26,928 bases of DNA from WLMZ01 sp039920665 (GCA_039920665.1 JBDSDH010000219.1:1-26928); one strand, 5' to 3'. Numbered from the stretch's first letter, positions 1 to 7,277 are shown. Notes: a model not told the origin generated them from the sequence alone. Translations and numbers: made by a program.

Positions 1-269
1 CATCGGCGATCTACGGCACGCTGGCTGCGTTGTGCGCGTCGCGTCGTGGACCGAACGCGTGGCTGGCCCCGACCATCGTGATCCAGTCACTGGTCACGAT
101 CTGGCTCATCAACCGGCGACTGTTCGACATCCAACATGTCGTGGCCGCGAGTGTGGGGATCGGGTTCGGGTTGTGGTTCGCGCACCACCCACGGACAACG
201 CCGCCCGAAGCCTTCCCAGATGGCGAAGCCCGGCCGAGCGCCGGCTACTTGCCAGAGCCGCCGACGTAG
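1..269 (+). CDS. Integral membrane protein, C-terminal fragment
   Basis: The reading frame is already open at the left edge (first full codon at position 3) and stops at TAG 267-269, so this is the last 88 residues of a gene that begins outside the window. Visible segments are a hydrophobic stretch around residues 1-12, a second around WLAPTIVIQSLVTIWLI and a third around HVVAASVGIGFGLWFA. These look like membrane helices, followed by a short Pro-rich hydrophilic tail ending in EPPT. No catalytic motif is visible in the part present. It could be the end of a rhomboid-like or other polytopic membrane protein, but the fragment is too short to choose. It converges with the GntR gene, with a 15-bp gap and no clear terminator between them. 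Confidence 0.6.
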   Translation, partial: SAIYGTLAALCASRRGPNAWLAPTIVIQSLVTIWLINRRLFDIQHVVAASVGIGFGLWFAHHPRTTPPEAFPDGEARPSAGYLPEPPT

Positions 270-284
270 ATCGGCTTCGATCCG

Positions 285-656
285 TCAGGTGCGCAAGCGA
301 TGCAGCGCGGCGACCAGGGCTGCATGTGCGTCGTCATCTGCGAAGCCGAGCTGGCGGGTGACGACGGCCAGTGTGTCGGCGGCTGCATCCAGGTCCCGAG
401 CCGTCGAGGTAAGCGACGCGCAGTCGAGCACGGTGGTGCCGTGGCGGCCAGCAGTTTCGACGAGTCCGTCACGGCCGAGCGCGTCGTACACCTTGTTGAC
501 CGTCCCGCGTGCGACGCCGAGATCATGCGCGAGTTGGCGAATGGTTGGCAGCTTCGTTCCGGTTCGCAACTGACCGGAGGCGATCAATCGTGCAATTTGA
601 GACCGCATCTGTTCGAAGACCGGCAAGGGCGACGTTGCATCAACGTGGATGATCAT
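285..656 (-). CDS. Small GntR-family (YtrA-type) transcriptional regulator
   Basis: This is a 123-residue protein starting at MIIHVD. The N-terminal winged helix-turn-helix spans about residues 8-75: PVFEQMRSQIARLIASG, then the GntR signature LPTIRQLAHDLGVARGTV, then YDALGRDGLVET. The C-terminal part is only about 45 residues and helical, which is the short YtrA-type architecture rather than the long FadR/HutC effector domain. A longer frame to 743 exists, but the extra N-terminus runs through the upstream gene and lacks GntR homology. The ATG overlaps the TGA of the membrane-protein gene by 4 bp (ATGA), so the two are probably translationally coupled. Small YtrA-type regulators usually sit in an operon with the membrane or ABC proteins they control, which fits here. 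Ligand and targets are unknown. Confidence 0.88.
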   Translation of the reverse strand: MIIHVDATSPLPVFEQMRSQIARLIASGQLRTGTKLPTIRQLAHDLGVARGTVNKVYDALGRDGLVETAGRHGTTVLDCASLTSTARDLDAAADTLAVVTRQLGFADDDAHAALVAALHRLRT

Positions 657-1507
657 GCGATGGTCGCACCATCTCCAAAGTGGAACTTGCCGCTCGGTCG
701 TGGGGCAGCGCGGCGCAGCGAGATGACTGACATCACCAGGCATCCGACGACGACACAGAACCGGAAGCCGGCCAGAAATCCTGTGAGTCCGTCGATCTTG
801 GAAGACGTCCAGCCGAGCATCAGCACTGCGGTTGCCAGGTGCAGAGACGTGAGGGAGGAGCCGGCAAATGCCCGAAGACGTTCATCGAGGAGCCGAGCGC
901 GGTCGGTCATCGCCGGCCGACTCCTGCTGGCGATGACGACCATGACCAACTCGGCCATCGCGAGCGGCACGACGAAGATCATCGACGTGAACAGCGCCAG
1001 CCTGCCGTGGTCGGTGAGTGCGACGGCGACACCGATGACGATCGACGCGAGCGCGATGAACCGTGAAACGAGCACCCGTCCGCGACTCGCTGATGTCGGG
1101 CGAGGGGTCAGTGACGCGGCCCGCTGCTCGTTGCGCGTGGTCGTGAGTCGGAAGCTCTCGGCGGAGAGCGTGCCGACGATGACGCCGCCGACCCCGCAGA
1201 ACAAGAGGTCAGCCAGTGGATTGCCTTGGCCGACACCGATGGTGATCGAACCGAACCACCGCACACCGATGATCGCGGCGAAGCAGACCCCGAAGACCCC
1301 GCCGGCAAATCGGTGCCGGCGATGCCGTGTCAGATACCGCCGACACACCGCGCGAGCGTCATCGTTCACGGAGGTTGCGGTGTTCGAGAACCCCGGCCCG
1401 GCCAACCACGCGACCTCAGCGGCCGACGGATCGCTGCGCCGTCCGGCAAGTGCGATCGTGAGGATGATGACGACAGCGGCAAGGCCCCCGACGGCAATGA
1501 CTCCCAC
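653..1507 (-). CDS. Polytopic membrane protein, unknown family, partner of the GntR regulator
   Basis: About 284 residues from a GTG start at 1507, which is preceded by GAGAAG 8 nt upstream. The open frame continues to 1768, but that extension is Arg-rich and overlaps the divergent gene. Roughly six or seven hydrophobic segments are visible: the N-terminal GVIAVGGLAAVVIILTIAL, then FAGGVFGVCFAAIIGV, LLFCGVGGVIVGTL, two adjacent segments around VSRFIALASIVIGVAVAL and MIFVVPLAMAELVMVVI, one around SLHLATAVLMLGW and a last one around FCVVVGCLVMSVISL. No enzyme motif was recognised. It is the first gene of a two-gene minus-strand operon whose second gene is a GntR regulator, so it is likely the regulated partner. 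The start is uncertain; the coding frame itself is fairly secure. Confidence 0.65.
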   Translation of the reverse strand: MGVIAVGGLAAVVIILTIALAGRRSDPSAAEVAWLAGPGFSNTATSVNDDARAVCRRYLTRHRRHRFAGGVFGVCFAAIIGVRWFGSITIGVGQGNPLADLLFCGVGGVIVGTLSAESFRLTTTRNEQRAASLTPRPTSASRGRVLVSRFIALASIVIGVAVALTDHGRLALFTSMIFVVPLAMAELVMVVIASRSRPAMTDRARLLDERLRAFAGSSLTSLHLATAVLMLGWTSSKIDGLTGFLAGFRFCVVVGCLVMSVISLRRAAPRPSGKFHFGDGATIA

Positions 1508-1558
1508 TACGACGACTTCTCGGTGGCTATTGGCATATTGACATAGTACGATGGGCCA
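1508..1558. promoter_or_regulatory. Divergent promoter region between membrane protein and exported protein
   Basis: This 51-bp spacer between divergently transcribed genes must hold both promoters or their cores. It is locally AT-richer than its surroundings (tattggcatattgacat at about 1528-1544). I cannot fix -35 and -10 boxes with proper spacing. The plus-strand gene has no Shine-Dalgarno sequence at the usual place, so it may be translated from a leaderless or very short leader. Confidence 0.3.
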
Positions 1559-2197
1559 ATGAGCGATGCAACCCTGACGTCGATTTCGACACCGGATCCG
1601 TCGATGGATCGGCTTGCCCCGCGGCCGAGTCGCGCTCGCAACCGGCTTCTCGTCCTGGTCGGCGTCTTCATCCTCGTTGCAGCGGCGTTTTCGCCGAATC
1701 TGCTCCGCCCATCGCTGAGCCCTCCGAACGGCAATCAGTCCGGCAGCTGGAGTGCACTGCCGAGCCATCGCGAGGTTTTGACGACTGCTTCGGTGGCAGC
1801 ACAGACCTGGCCGCGCCTCGCCCTTCGTTCAGTCATTGCTGTTCCAGGTGCCCGCGTCGTCGGCGCATGGATTGTCGAGGAGTCCGTGGCGGCTGCGCTC
1901 GACGGAACCGTCGACGAGTCGTACTACGAGACGGGACTCGAGTACCTTGCGGCGGCCATGCCCGGCCTTGATCTCGAGGGTGATGCGCTCCCCAAATCGC
2001 TCGATCACGGCGACACAGCCAGCCTGATCATTCTCTGGGACGTCGATGCATGCGACGAACTCGTGGCCAATCCGGACGTCTCGGCCGCTCTCGAGGCCAG
2101 GACGGCTGTGCGTACGTCGCGCACCGTGGACCTTCCCGACTTTGCAGCACCCGGGTTCGACATCGACTTGCTTCGCCGATCAGGCATCTGCCCATAA
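1559..2197 (+). CDS. Hypothetical protein with N-terminal membrane anchor
   Basis: 212 residues from ATG 1559 to TAA 2197. Residues 1-28 are polar and end in an Arg-rich patch (RPSRARNR). Residues about 29-45 (LLVLVGVFILVAAAFS) form one membrane segment, after which the chain is hydrophilic and presumably outside the membrane. The outer part has alternating acidic and hydrophobic stretches (ESYYETGLEYLAAAMP, LIILWDVDACDELV). It has two cysteines, one in DACDEL and one in GICP at the very end, which could pair outside the cell. I do not recognise a family. It is divergent from the GntR-linked membrane protein and converges with the carotenoid-oxygenase gene 16 bp away. Confidence 0.65.
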   Translation: MSDATLTSISTPDPSMDRLAPRPSRARNRLLVLVGVFILVAAAFSPNLLRPSLSPPNGNQSGSWSALPSHREVLTTASVAAQTWPRLALRSVIAVPGARVVGAWIVEESVAAALDGTVDESYYETGLEYLAAAMPGLDLEGDALPKSLDHGDTASLIILWDVDACDELVANPDVSAALEARTAVRTSRTVDLPDFAAPGFDIDLLRRSGICP

Positions 2198-2213
2198 GTG
2201 GCCCGAGCCCTTG

Positions 2214-3932
2214 TCAACCACCGAGCGGAACTCGTTGACGGATGTCGTCGGCGACCCGGTCGACGACGGCGGCGAGATCGGCCGGTAACTCGCCGACTCG
2301 CTCGAGTTCGTCACTGAACGACAGTCTCGATCGGCCATCGCCTGCGGTCGAGACAGCGCGTGGCATCCAGGCCGCGTGCAGCACGAACGGCACGGTCATC
2401 CCCGGCTTCGACGCAGTCGCCACCGGGCCCGCTCCGATCGCGCCGGCGTCGTAGACCTCGACCCGGAACCCGGCGTCGTTCATCACCGGCACGACCACCC
2501 ACCCGTCGTGGCCACCGGGGTCCGAGCCGCTGTAGCGACTCTTGGTCGGGTCCGTGCCCGGATCGCGCGGGACGAAGATCGGCGAACTCGGGAAGTCGTC
2601 CTGCCCGAGTTCCCACGTGGCAGCCACCGTCAGGTCGGGCATCGACGAGGTGACCACCATCGGTCGTGTTTCATCCGACGGGAAGAGCGTGCGGTCGACC
2701 CGGTCGCCGTAGAGCGCGAGCATCTCCTGCGTGATGGCCTCGGGCCGGAAGCCGTGGTGCACGGTGTGGTGCAAGGTCGGGTTGGTGCGACCCTCGGTGC
2801 TCCAGTCGATGGCGTTGAGCTGACGGGTCCACAACCGCTCGGGGTCGCGTTGCTCGGCCCTGTGCACCACCTTCCCCCGCTCCGGATCGAACACCAGATA
2901 CGTGGTGCGATCAGGTGCCATCGGGAAGCCGTACAACCCGCGCAGCGCAGGGTCGCACGGTCGGCCGAGCGCATCGATGTCGCCGGCCTTCTGGGTCATT
3001 GCAATATCGGCGCTCTCGGTGTGTTCGAACAAGATCGCGATGCCGTCACTGTCGTCGTAGGTCGCGTAGTAGTGGTTGTTCTCGGGTGCCATCTCGAACA
3101 TCTGACACGACACCTCCTGCCCGGGCGGGGTGCGGTCGAGATCGGCCTTGCGAATCAGGTGCACCGGGCCGGAGAGGTTTGCCGGCTGGGTTCGTGCGCC
3201 GCCCGTCATCACCTGCGGTTCCACCTTGTATGCGCAGTCGGCCACGATCAGCCAGTCACGGGTCTGGGTGATCGTGTGCACCGATTGGGGTATCACCGCT
3301 CCCGTGATCGGCCAACGCGAGATCGGACCCTCGCCGTCCCAGCGCACGACATGTAACGCGCCCCACAAACTGTTGACTGTCCACAGCACATTGCGATCTG
3401 GGTCGATCACAGGATGGGCAGTGCTGAGCACCATCGGCAGTACCGGCTGGGCGCCCATCTCCAAGGTGATCCACTGCGACCGGTGGCCGACCTCACCGAG
3501 ATACTCGAAGGTGAGCGGATCGACCTCGGTCGGGCGCCCGGCGTCCCAGGTCGCGAACAGCTGGTCGCCCCACGGTAGGGGAGCGGTGTTGGCCGCATTC
3601 ACCGGACCGAACGGTGACTGCACCCCGACCATCGTCGGCGTGAACAGATCGGGTCGCAATGCGCGTAGCCGCGCCGACGGCGATGCGATCTTGGACTGTC
3701 GCCACGCGAACGAGCCTGGTGCTGCTCCGTGGCGACCGGCGTCGAGCGACATCCGGTAGATCATCCCCTCACCGAAGAACGGATGCGGCCCGTCGAACGT
3801 GTCGGGGTGCGGAGCGCTGATCACGAGTTCGCCGGACAACCCGGTGGGCCACTGCCCACTCGTCACCGTCAGGTCGTGATCCTGCGGTGTGTCACGGGAG
3901 AAGAGACTGCGAGGAAGCGGCATGGTGATCAC
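2214..3932 (-). CDS. Carotenoid-oxygenase (RPE65/CCD) family non-heme iron enzyme
   Basis: 572 residues, the length usual for carotenoid cleavage or lignostilbene dioxygenases, which split a C=C bond with Fe(II) held by four histidines. All four are visible on a seven-bladed propeller pattern: His173 (TAHPVIDP), His219 (QSVHTITQTRDWLIVAD), His287 (NNHYYATYDD) and His519 (FVLHAAW). The N-terminus carries the family entry motif LSGELVISAPHP...DGPHPFFGEGMIY. The GTG at 3932 is chosen because GAGGTGG lies about 9 nt upstream; an ATG three codons later is the alternative. It is preceded on the same strand by an SDR gene, with a hairpin between them. The substrate could be a carotenoid, apocarotenoid or stilbene-like phenylpropanoid; sequence alone does not decide. 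Confidence 0.93.
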   Translation of the reverse strand: MITMPLPRSLFSRDTPQDHDLTVTSGQWPTGLSGELVISAPHPDTFDGPHPFFGEGMIYRMSLDAGRHGAAPGSFAWRQSKIASPSARLRALRPDLFTPTMVGVQSPFGPVNAANTAPLPWGDQLFATWDAGRPTEVDPLTFEYLGEVGHRSQWITLEMGAQPVLPMVLSTAHPVIDPDRNVLWTVNSLWGALHVVRWDGEGPISRWPITGAVIPQSVHTITQTRDWLIVADCAYKVEPQVMTGGARTQPANLSGPVHLIRKADLDRTPPGQEVSCQMFEMAPENNHYYATYDDSDGIAILFEHTESADIAMTQKAGDIDALGRPCDPALRGLYGFPMAPDRTTYLVFDPERGKVVHRAEQRDPERLWTRQLNAIDWSTEGRTNPTLHHTVHHGFRPEAITQEMLALYGDRVDRTLFPSDETRPMVVTSSMPDLTVAATWELGQDDFPSSPIFVPRDPGTDPTKSRYSGSDPGGHDGWVVVPVMNDAGFRVEVYDAGAIGAGPVATASKPGMTVPFVLHAAWMPRAVSTAGDGRSRLSFSDELERVGELPADLAAVVDRVADDIRQRVPLGG

Positions 3933-3992
3933 CGTAAACCACCTCGCCCGAACCCCTTCGCACGGTCGGGAATCACGACACCTTCCGGCACC

Positions 3993-4011
3993 GCTCGGGC
4001 AGCGCCCGAGC
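3993..4011 (-). terminator. GC hairpin between SDR and carotenoid-oxygenase genes
   Basis: A perfect 8-bp stem, GCTCGGGC / GCCCGAGC, with a 3-nt loop lies 15-33 bp after the SDR stop codon. There is no T-run, which is common for terminators in GC-rich actinobacteria. It could end or attenuate transcription before the carotenoid-oxygenase gene. Confidence 0.45.
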
Positions 4012-4025
4012 TGTGGGATTCCGCG

Positions 4026-4835
4026 TTATCCCGCCACCGAACCCGCATCCGGGATGTTTGATCGAACGCTACGTCGGAAGGGAAGGCGTGCGGCGGCATC
4101 GATGCGGATGGTCTCGCCGTTGATGTAGTCGTTCTCGATCAGGTGGCCGACGAGCCGAGCGTACTCGGATGGCAGCCCGATCCGGCGCGGGTGCACGACC
4201 GACTCGAGCAGTTGCTCACGGATGTCGTCGCGGACGGTCTCGAGCAGCGGTGTCTCCATCAGGCCGGGAGCAATTGCGTTGACCCGGACCCCGAGCGGAG
4301 CCAGGTCCCGGGCGGCCACGAATGTGAGCGCGACCACGCCAGCCTTGGAGGCTGCATAGGCAGCTTGACCGACTTGACCGTCGAAGGCAGCGATGGACGC
4401 GGTATTGACGATGACACCGGCGGTGTCCTCGGCGGAGTCGGCGGCGAGGGCCTGCATCCGTCCTGAGGCGATTCGCATGCAGTTGAACGTGCCGACCAGG
4501 TTGATGTCCACCACCCGCCGGAAGGCTGCGAGATCAGCAGCGACATCGGTGCCGTCGGCTCGGCGGCGAGACGTGCGCTCATTGCTGCCGACACCGGCGC
4601 AGTTGACCAACACTCTCAGCTGGCCGAGCGACTCCGCATGTTCGACTGCTGCAACGACGTCGTCGGTCACGGTCACGTCGGCCTGCACGAAACTGATGTC
4701 CGACCGCGGCTGCAGCGGCGGACGCAGGTCCATCACCACGACGCGTGCGCCAAGGTCGGCGAGGTGCACTGCCGTCGCTGCGCCGAGGCCCGACGAGCCC
4801 CCCGAGATCAATGCCACGTGTCCATCGATGCGCAT
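4026..4835 (-). CDS. SDR dehydrogenase, 3-hydroxyacyl-CoA dehydrogenase type II (HSD10)-like
   Basis: 269 residues. The ATG at 4835 is chosen over the TTG at 4859 because GGAGGA sits 7 nt upstream. It is a classical SDR: NAD-binding SGGSSGLG at 11-18, NCAG at 78-81, Ser147, Tyr160 and Lys164. The first acidic residue after beta-2 (VVVMDL) suggests NAD rather than NADP. The stretch EDTAGVIVNTASIAAFDGQ and the following APGLMETPLL are typical of HSD17B10-type 3-hydroxyacyl-CoA dehydrogenases, which oxidise the hydroxyacyl-CoA made by enoyl-CoA hydratase. It is divergent from the DUF35-thiolase operon, which would carry out the next step, so a beta-oxidation role is plausible. The C-terminal tail (LPFRRSVRSNIPDAGS) runs about 20 residues beyond the usual family end. 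Confidence 0.88.
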   Translation of the reverse strand: MRIDGHVALISGGSSGLGAATAVHLADLGARVVVMDLRPPLQPRSDISFVQADVTVTDDVVAAVEHAESLGQLRVLVNCAGVGSNERTSRRRADGTDVAADLAAFRRVVDINLVGTFNCMRIASGRMQALAADSAEDTAGVIVNTASIAAFDGQVGQAAYAASKAGVVALTFVAARDLAPLGVRVNAIAPGLMETPLLETVRDDIREQLLESVVHPRRIGLPSEYARLVGHLIENDYINGETIRIDAAARLPFRRSVRSNIPDAGSVAG

Positions 4836-4852
4836 CCGTCGCTCCTCCGTCG

Positions 4853-4874
4853 TAACCAAACGAATGTTACACTA
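4853..4874. promoter_or_regulatory. Operator-like half-conserved dyad in SDR / DUF35-thiolase promoter
   Basis: This lies in the 72-bp divergent spacer 4836-4907. Aligned to the dyad at 15726-15747, the left half is TAACCaAACG (9 of 10 identical) and the right half is weaker (TGTTaCACTA). A separate exact inverted repeat, GTAAC N9 GTTAC, covers 4852-4870. A -10-like TACACT (4868-4873) for the plus-strand operon overlaps it, as expected for repression. No convincing -35 was found. It reads as a degenerate member of the same operator family. Confidence 0.4.
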
Positions 4875-4907
4875 CGTCGCTGTGCCGACTGTCGAGAAGT
4901 CCCGCCG

Positions 4908-5279
4908 ATGACCACCACCCCAGATCCCCGGCCACGCGTCATTCGATCTGACGATGGATCGTTGCGACTCGCCGGCTCCCGCTGTCAGCAGTGCGGTCAT
5001 CCGATGTTGCTCGAGCCACCGCGCTGCTCGAATTGCTTCGCTGACGATGTCGTCGAGGCCACGTTTGGGTCGGAGGGAACCGTCTGGTCTTCCACCGTCG
5101 TGCGAATTCCTGTTCCCGGCCGAACGCCGCCGTACGCATTGGCGTACGTCGACATCGACGACGGCCCGCGAGTGCTCGCCCATGTCGAGGGCCAATCCAA
5201 TCGAATCGCCGTCGGCGCTCGGGTCGAACTCGCCCCGACCACCGAAGCCGGCGACTTGACCGTGGAGGTGCTGTCATGA
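4908..5279 (+). CDS. DUF35 zinc-ribbon / OB-fold acyl-CoA-associated protein
   Basis: 123 residues. A rubredoxin-like zinc ribbon holds Cys26-x2-Cys29 and Cys40-x2-Cys43 (CQQCG ... CSNC), and is followed by a beta-rich OB-fold segment (GTVWSSTVVRIPVPGRTPPYALAYVDI ... GARVEL). This is the standard two-part DUF35 layout. DUF35 proteins usually form a complex with a thiolase-fold partner encoded next to them and help hold the acyl-CoA. Here the TGA overlaps the thiolase ATG (ATGA), the usual sign of a coupled pair. The reading frame extends upstream to 4638 across the divergent SDR, but ATG 4908 begins where the DUF35 homology begins. No strong Shine-Dalgarno is visible (gagaag lies about 10 nt upstream). 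Confidence 0.9.
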   Translation: MTTTPDPRPRVIRSDDGSLRLAGSRCQQCGHPMLLEPPRCSNCFADDVVEATFGSEGTVWSSTVVRIPVPGRTPPYALAYVDIDDGPRVLAHVEGQSNRIAVGARVELAPTTEAGDLTVEVLS

Positions 5280-6403
5280 ACGTCGCGATCAATGGAGTCG
5301 GCACATCGATGTTCGGCAAGCAGCCCGACACGCACCCCTCGCAGTTGATCTGGCAGGCCACGAAAGAAGCATTGGACGACGCCGATGTCTCGGCCGTCGA
5401 TGCGGTGTATCTCGGCACCGTTTTCGGCGCTCCGGGCGTCGCCCAACGCGCGCTCCATGCAATGGGCATCTGGGGCATTCCGATCATCACCGTCGAAAAT
5501 GCGTGCGCAAGCGGCACGACCGCGTTCCACGAGGCGGTCGCAGCGGTCGAGATGGGACGTTTCGACAACGTGTTGGCGATAGGCGTCGAGAAGATGACCG
5601 ATGCCTTCAACGGAGCGATCCATCCTGAGTCGACCGATGCCGAGGGCCGGGCGGGTCTTGCCCTTCCATCGTTGTACGCAATGGCCGCAACCCGCTACCA
5701 GGCCATGTACGGCTTGACGGACGAGGATCTGGCCTTGGTTGCAGTGAAGAACCACGGTCATGCGGTGCACAACCCACGAGCGCACCACCGCACACCCCAC
5801 ACCGTCGACGAGGTCCTGCAATCGAGGATGATCGCCGATCCGCTGACCCTGTTGCAGTGCTGCCCGATCGCCGATGGCGCGGCAGCAGCGGTCATCGGAC
5901 GACCCACGGGTGGCGGCCATGTGGCTGTGCGGTCGTCGGTTCTCAAGTCGGGAACTCCGTGGGACCACCGCAGCGGTCATGTGTGGGGCTACGAACTCAT
6001 TGCGGCCACGGCTGCTGCGGCATACGAGGCGGCCGGCGTCGGCCCCGCCGACGTCGATGTGCTCGAGTGCCATGACGCATTCACGATCGGCGAGATCGTC
6101 ACGACCGAAGCATTGGGCCTCGCCGCCGAAGGCGAGGGCGCATCGCTGCTCCGCAGCGGTCACACCCGACTCGGCGGACCGCAGGTCGTCAATCCGTCGG
6201 GCGGTCTGCTGTCGCGCGGCCACCCGCTGGGGGCAACGGGCTTGGCCCAGATCGCCGAGGTCGTGTGGCAACTCCGAGGTGTGGCCGGCGGACGTCAGAC
6301 GGCTGATCCCCGAATCGGTGTGGTCGAAACCATGGGGGGCGGTGTCGCCGGCGTCGACGGTAACGCCTGTGTCGTGGCGGTCATGGAGATGACCTCGAAC
6401 TGA
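5276..6403 (+). CDS. Thiolase-superfamily acyl-CoA acetyltransferase (SCP-x-like, DUF35 partner)
   Basis: 375 residues. Thiolases cleave 3-ketoacyl-CoA to a shortened acyl-CoA and acetyl- or propionyl-CoA. The nucleophile Cys77 is in ENACASG, the HDAF motif has His266, GHPLGATG carries His316, and the C-terminal cysteine is Cys365 (GNAC). All thiolase catalytic positions are present, so cleavage chemistry is expected. That differs from Ltp2-type steroid aldolases, in which these motifs are changed. It lacks the long insertion of FadA-type degradative thiolases and matches the shorter SCP-x/DitF-like group that works with DUF35 proteins. It is coupled to the preceding DUF35 gene by a 4-bp overlap. 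With the HSD10-type SDR on the other side of the promoter it would complete a beta-oxidation round. Confidence 0.92.
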   Translation: MNVAINGVGTSMFGKQPDTHPSQLIWQATKEALDDADVSAVDAVYLGTVFGAPGVAQRALHAMGIWGIPIITVENACASGTTAFHEAVAAVEMGRFDNVLAIGVEKMTDAFNGAIHPESTDAEGRAGLALPSLYAMAATRYQAMYGLTDEDLALVAVKNHGHAVHNPRAHHRTPHTVDEVLQSRMIADPLTLLQCCPIADGAAAAVIGRPTGGGHVAVRSSVLKSGTPWDHRSGHVWGYELIAATAAAAYEAAGVGPADVDVLECHDAFTIGEIVTTEALGLAAEGEGASLLRSGHTRLGGPQVVNPSGGLLSRGHPLGATGLAQIAEVVWQLRGVAGGRQTADPRIGVVETMGGGVAGVDGNACVVAVMEMTSN

Positions 6404-6411
6404 TCAGGCGG

Positions 6412-6437
6412 GGTAGCTCTTTCTCCGAGTAGCTACC
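6412..6437. terminator. Hairpin between convergent thiolase and TetR genes
   Basis: GGTAGCT (6412-6418) pairs exactly with AGCTACC (6431-6437) across a 12-nt loop, directly after the thiolase stop and before the end of the convergent TetR gene. The 7-bp stem is modest and there is no T-run, so this is a weak bidirectional terminator candidate. Confidence 0.4.
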
Positions 6438-6458
6438 GGATACCGAACGAAGAGTCGA

Positions 6459-7079
6459 TTACAGCCCCGCTTCAGCAGGTTCGGCGGCGAAAGCCGGCAT
6501 CGCGGAGGACCGGGACAACATGCCGCCGAGGAACGTGGAACAGATCTCCTGCGAGATCATCCCGGCCGTGCGTGGTCCCTCGGGCCGGTACCAGCGGGTG
6601 ACCCAGTTCAACGCACCGACGAAGGCGAAGGTAGCAGTGCGAGCATCGAGTTGGGATGAGAAATCTCCGGCGTCCATGCCCTCCTGCAAGATTGCCGTGA
6701 TCAGGCGCACGTACTCGCGATCTCGTGCCGTCCACTCGTCCGAGCGGCCGCGCCCTGCGACTTCTTGGAGGTACACCGAGGCGTAGACGAAGGTGGTTTC
6801 CAGCACTCGGCCGTGAGCCTGAGCAACCATCCGCAACTTCTCGGCAGCGGGCAGGTCGAGACCCGAGACGATTCGGAGGTCATCGAGGATGTGTTCGGCC
6901 GGTTCCTTCACCACGGCCAGCAGCAGCTCCTCCTTGGAGTTGATGTAGTGATAGAGACTGCCCTTCCACATGCCGACCTCGGTGGCGATGTCCTCCAACG
7001 AGGTCGCTGCAAAACCCTTGGTCTGGAAGAGCTTCGCCGCTGCCTCCACGATGTCATTCCATCTGCTGGGTCGGGGCAT
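6459..7079 (-). CDS. TetR-family transcriptional regulator (FadR/KstR2-like)
   Basis: 206 residues from ATG 7079, with GGAAG 8 nt upstream; the longer frame to 7247 crosses a terminator hairpin and is not used. The N-terminal TetR helix-turn-helix runs over residues 1-52: IVEAAAKLFQTKGFAATSL, EDIATEVGMWKGSLYHYINS and KEELL. The C-terminal domain is all helical, as expected for ligand binding and dimerisation. TetR proteins of this type in actinobacteria often sense acyl-CoA thioesters and repress catabolic genes. It is convergent with the thiolase and sits between two of the three operator-like dyads described here, which makes it the nearest candidate to bind them. A CCTAC N5 GTAGG repeat at 7159-7173 upstream of its start could serve autoregulation. 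Ligand unknown. Confidence 0.9.
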   Translation of the reverse strand: MPRPSRWNDIVEAAAKLFQTKGFAATSLEDIATEVGMWKGSLYHYINSKEELLLAVVKEPAEHILDDLRIVSGLDLPAAEKLRMVAQAHGRVLETTFVYASVYLQEVAGRGRSDEWTARDREYVRLITAILQEGMDAGDFSSQLDARTATFAFVGALNWVTRWYRPEGPRTAGMISQEICSTFLGGMLSRSSAMPAFAAEPAEAGL

Positions 7080-7158
7080 GTCGGCACTTCCATGGTCGAG
7101 AGAGGGGCGAATCGAGGATGGCCGGAGCACTGTTTGCCTCGCCCGGGGTCGAATCCAA

Positions 7159-7173
7159 CCTACCCGCAGTAGG
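7159..7173. promoter_or_regulatory. Short inverted repeat upstream of the TetR gene
   Basis: CCTAC-ccgca-GTAGG lies about 80-95 bp before the TetR start. It has the size and symmetry of a TetR operator and its left flank (AACC) resembles the larger dyads nearby, but the odd centre spacing does not match them. It is a candidate autoregulatory site only. The rest of the 7080-7202 spacer shows nothing else clear. Confidence 0.25.
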
Positions 7174-7206
7174 CGCGCGGCTGATGACTGCACGGTCACC
7201 TGAAAA

Positions 7207-7240
7207 GCAGATCCCGTCGGCATGGGCCGACGGGATCTGC
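7207..7240 (-). terminator. Strong intrinsic terminator of the cupin gene
   Basis: A perfect 15-bp stem, GCAGATCCCGTCGGC / GCCGACGGGATCTGC, encloses a 4-nt loop (7222-7225). On the minus strand it is followed by TTTT (7206-7203). It starts about 37 bp past the cupin stop and would protect the downstream TetR gene from readthrough. Confidence 0.9.
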
Positions 7241-7277
7241 ACATCAATCGTGAAAACTTCGTTCAGTCTGTGGTGGT

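Noticed and set aside
300..1541. 413-codon plus-strand open frame
   Set aside because: It is antisense to the GntR and membrane-protein genes, is rich in Arg, Thr and Pro, and has no domain or ribosome site. It is a by-product of high GC content.
2376..3356. 326-codon plus-strand open frame
   Set aside because: It lies antisense inside the carotenoid-oxygenase gene, which shows all four iron-binding histidines. Its own product is His/Arg-rich without motifs.
4997..6271. 424-codon minus-strand open frame
   Set aside because: It is antisense to the DUF35-thiolase pair, which carry clear motifs.
5276..6403. Assigning the thiolase as Ltp2-type steroid side-chain aldolase
   Set aside because: The DUF35 neighbour invites this, but the intact Cys, HDAF and GHPLG motifs argue for thiolase chemistry, and no other steroid-ring gene is present.
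7080..7247. Extended N-terminus for the TetR gene
   Set aside because: The 56 extra codons would cross a 15-bp terminator stem, and TetR homology begins at the ATG at 7079.
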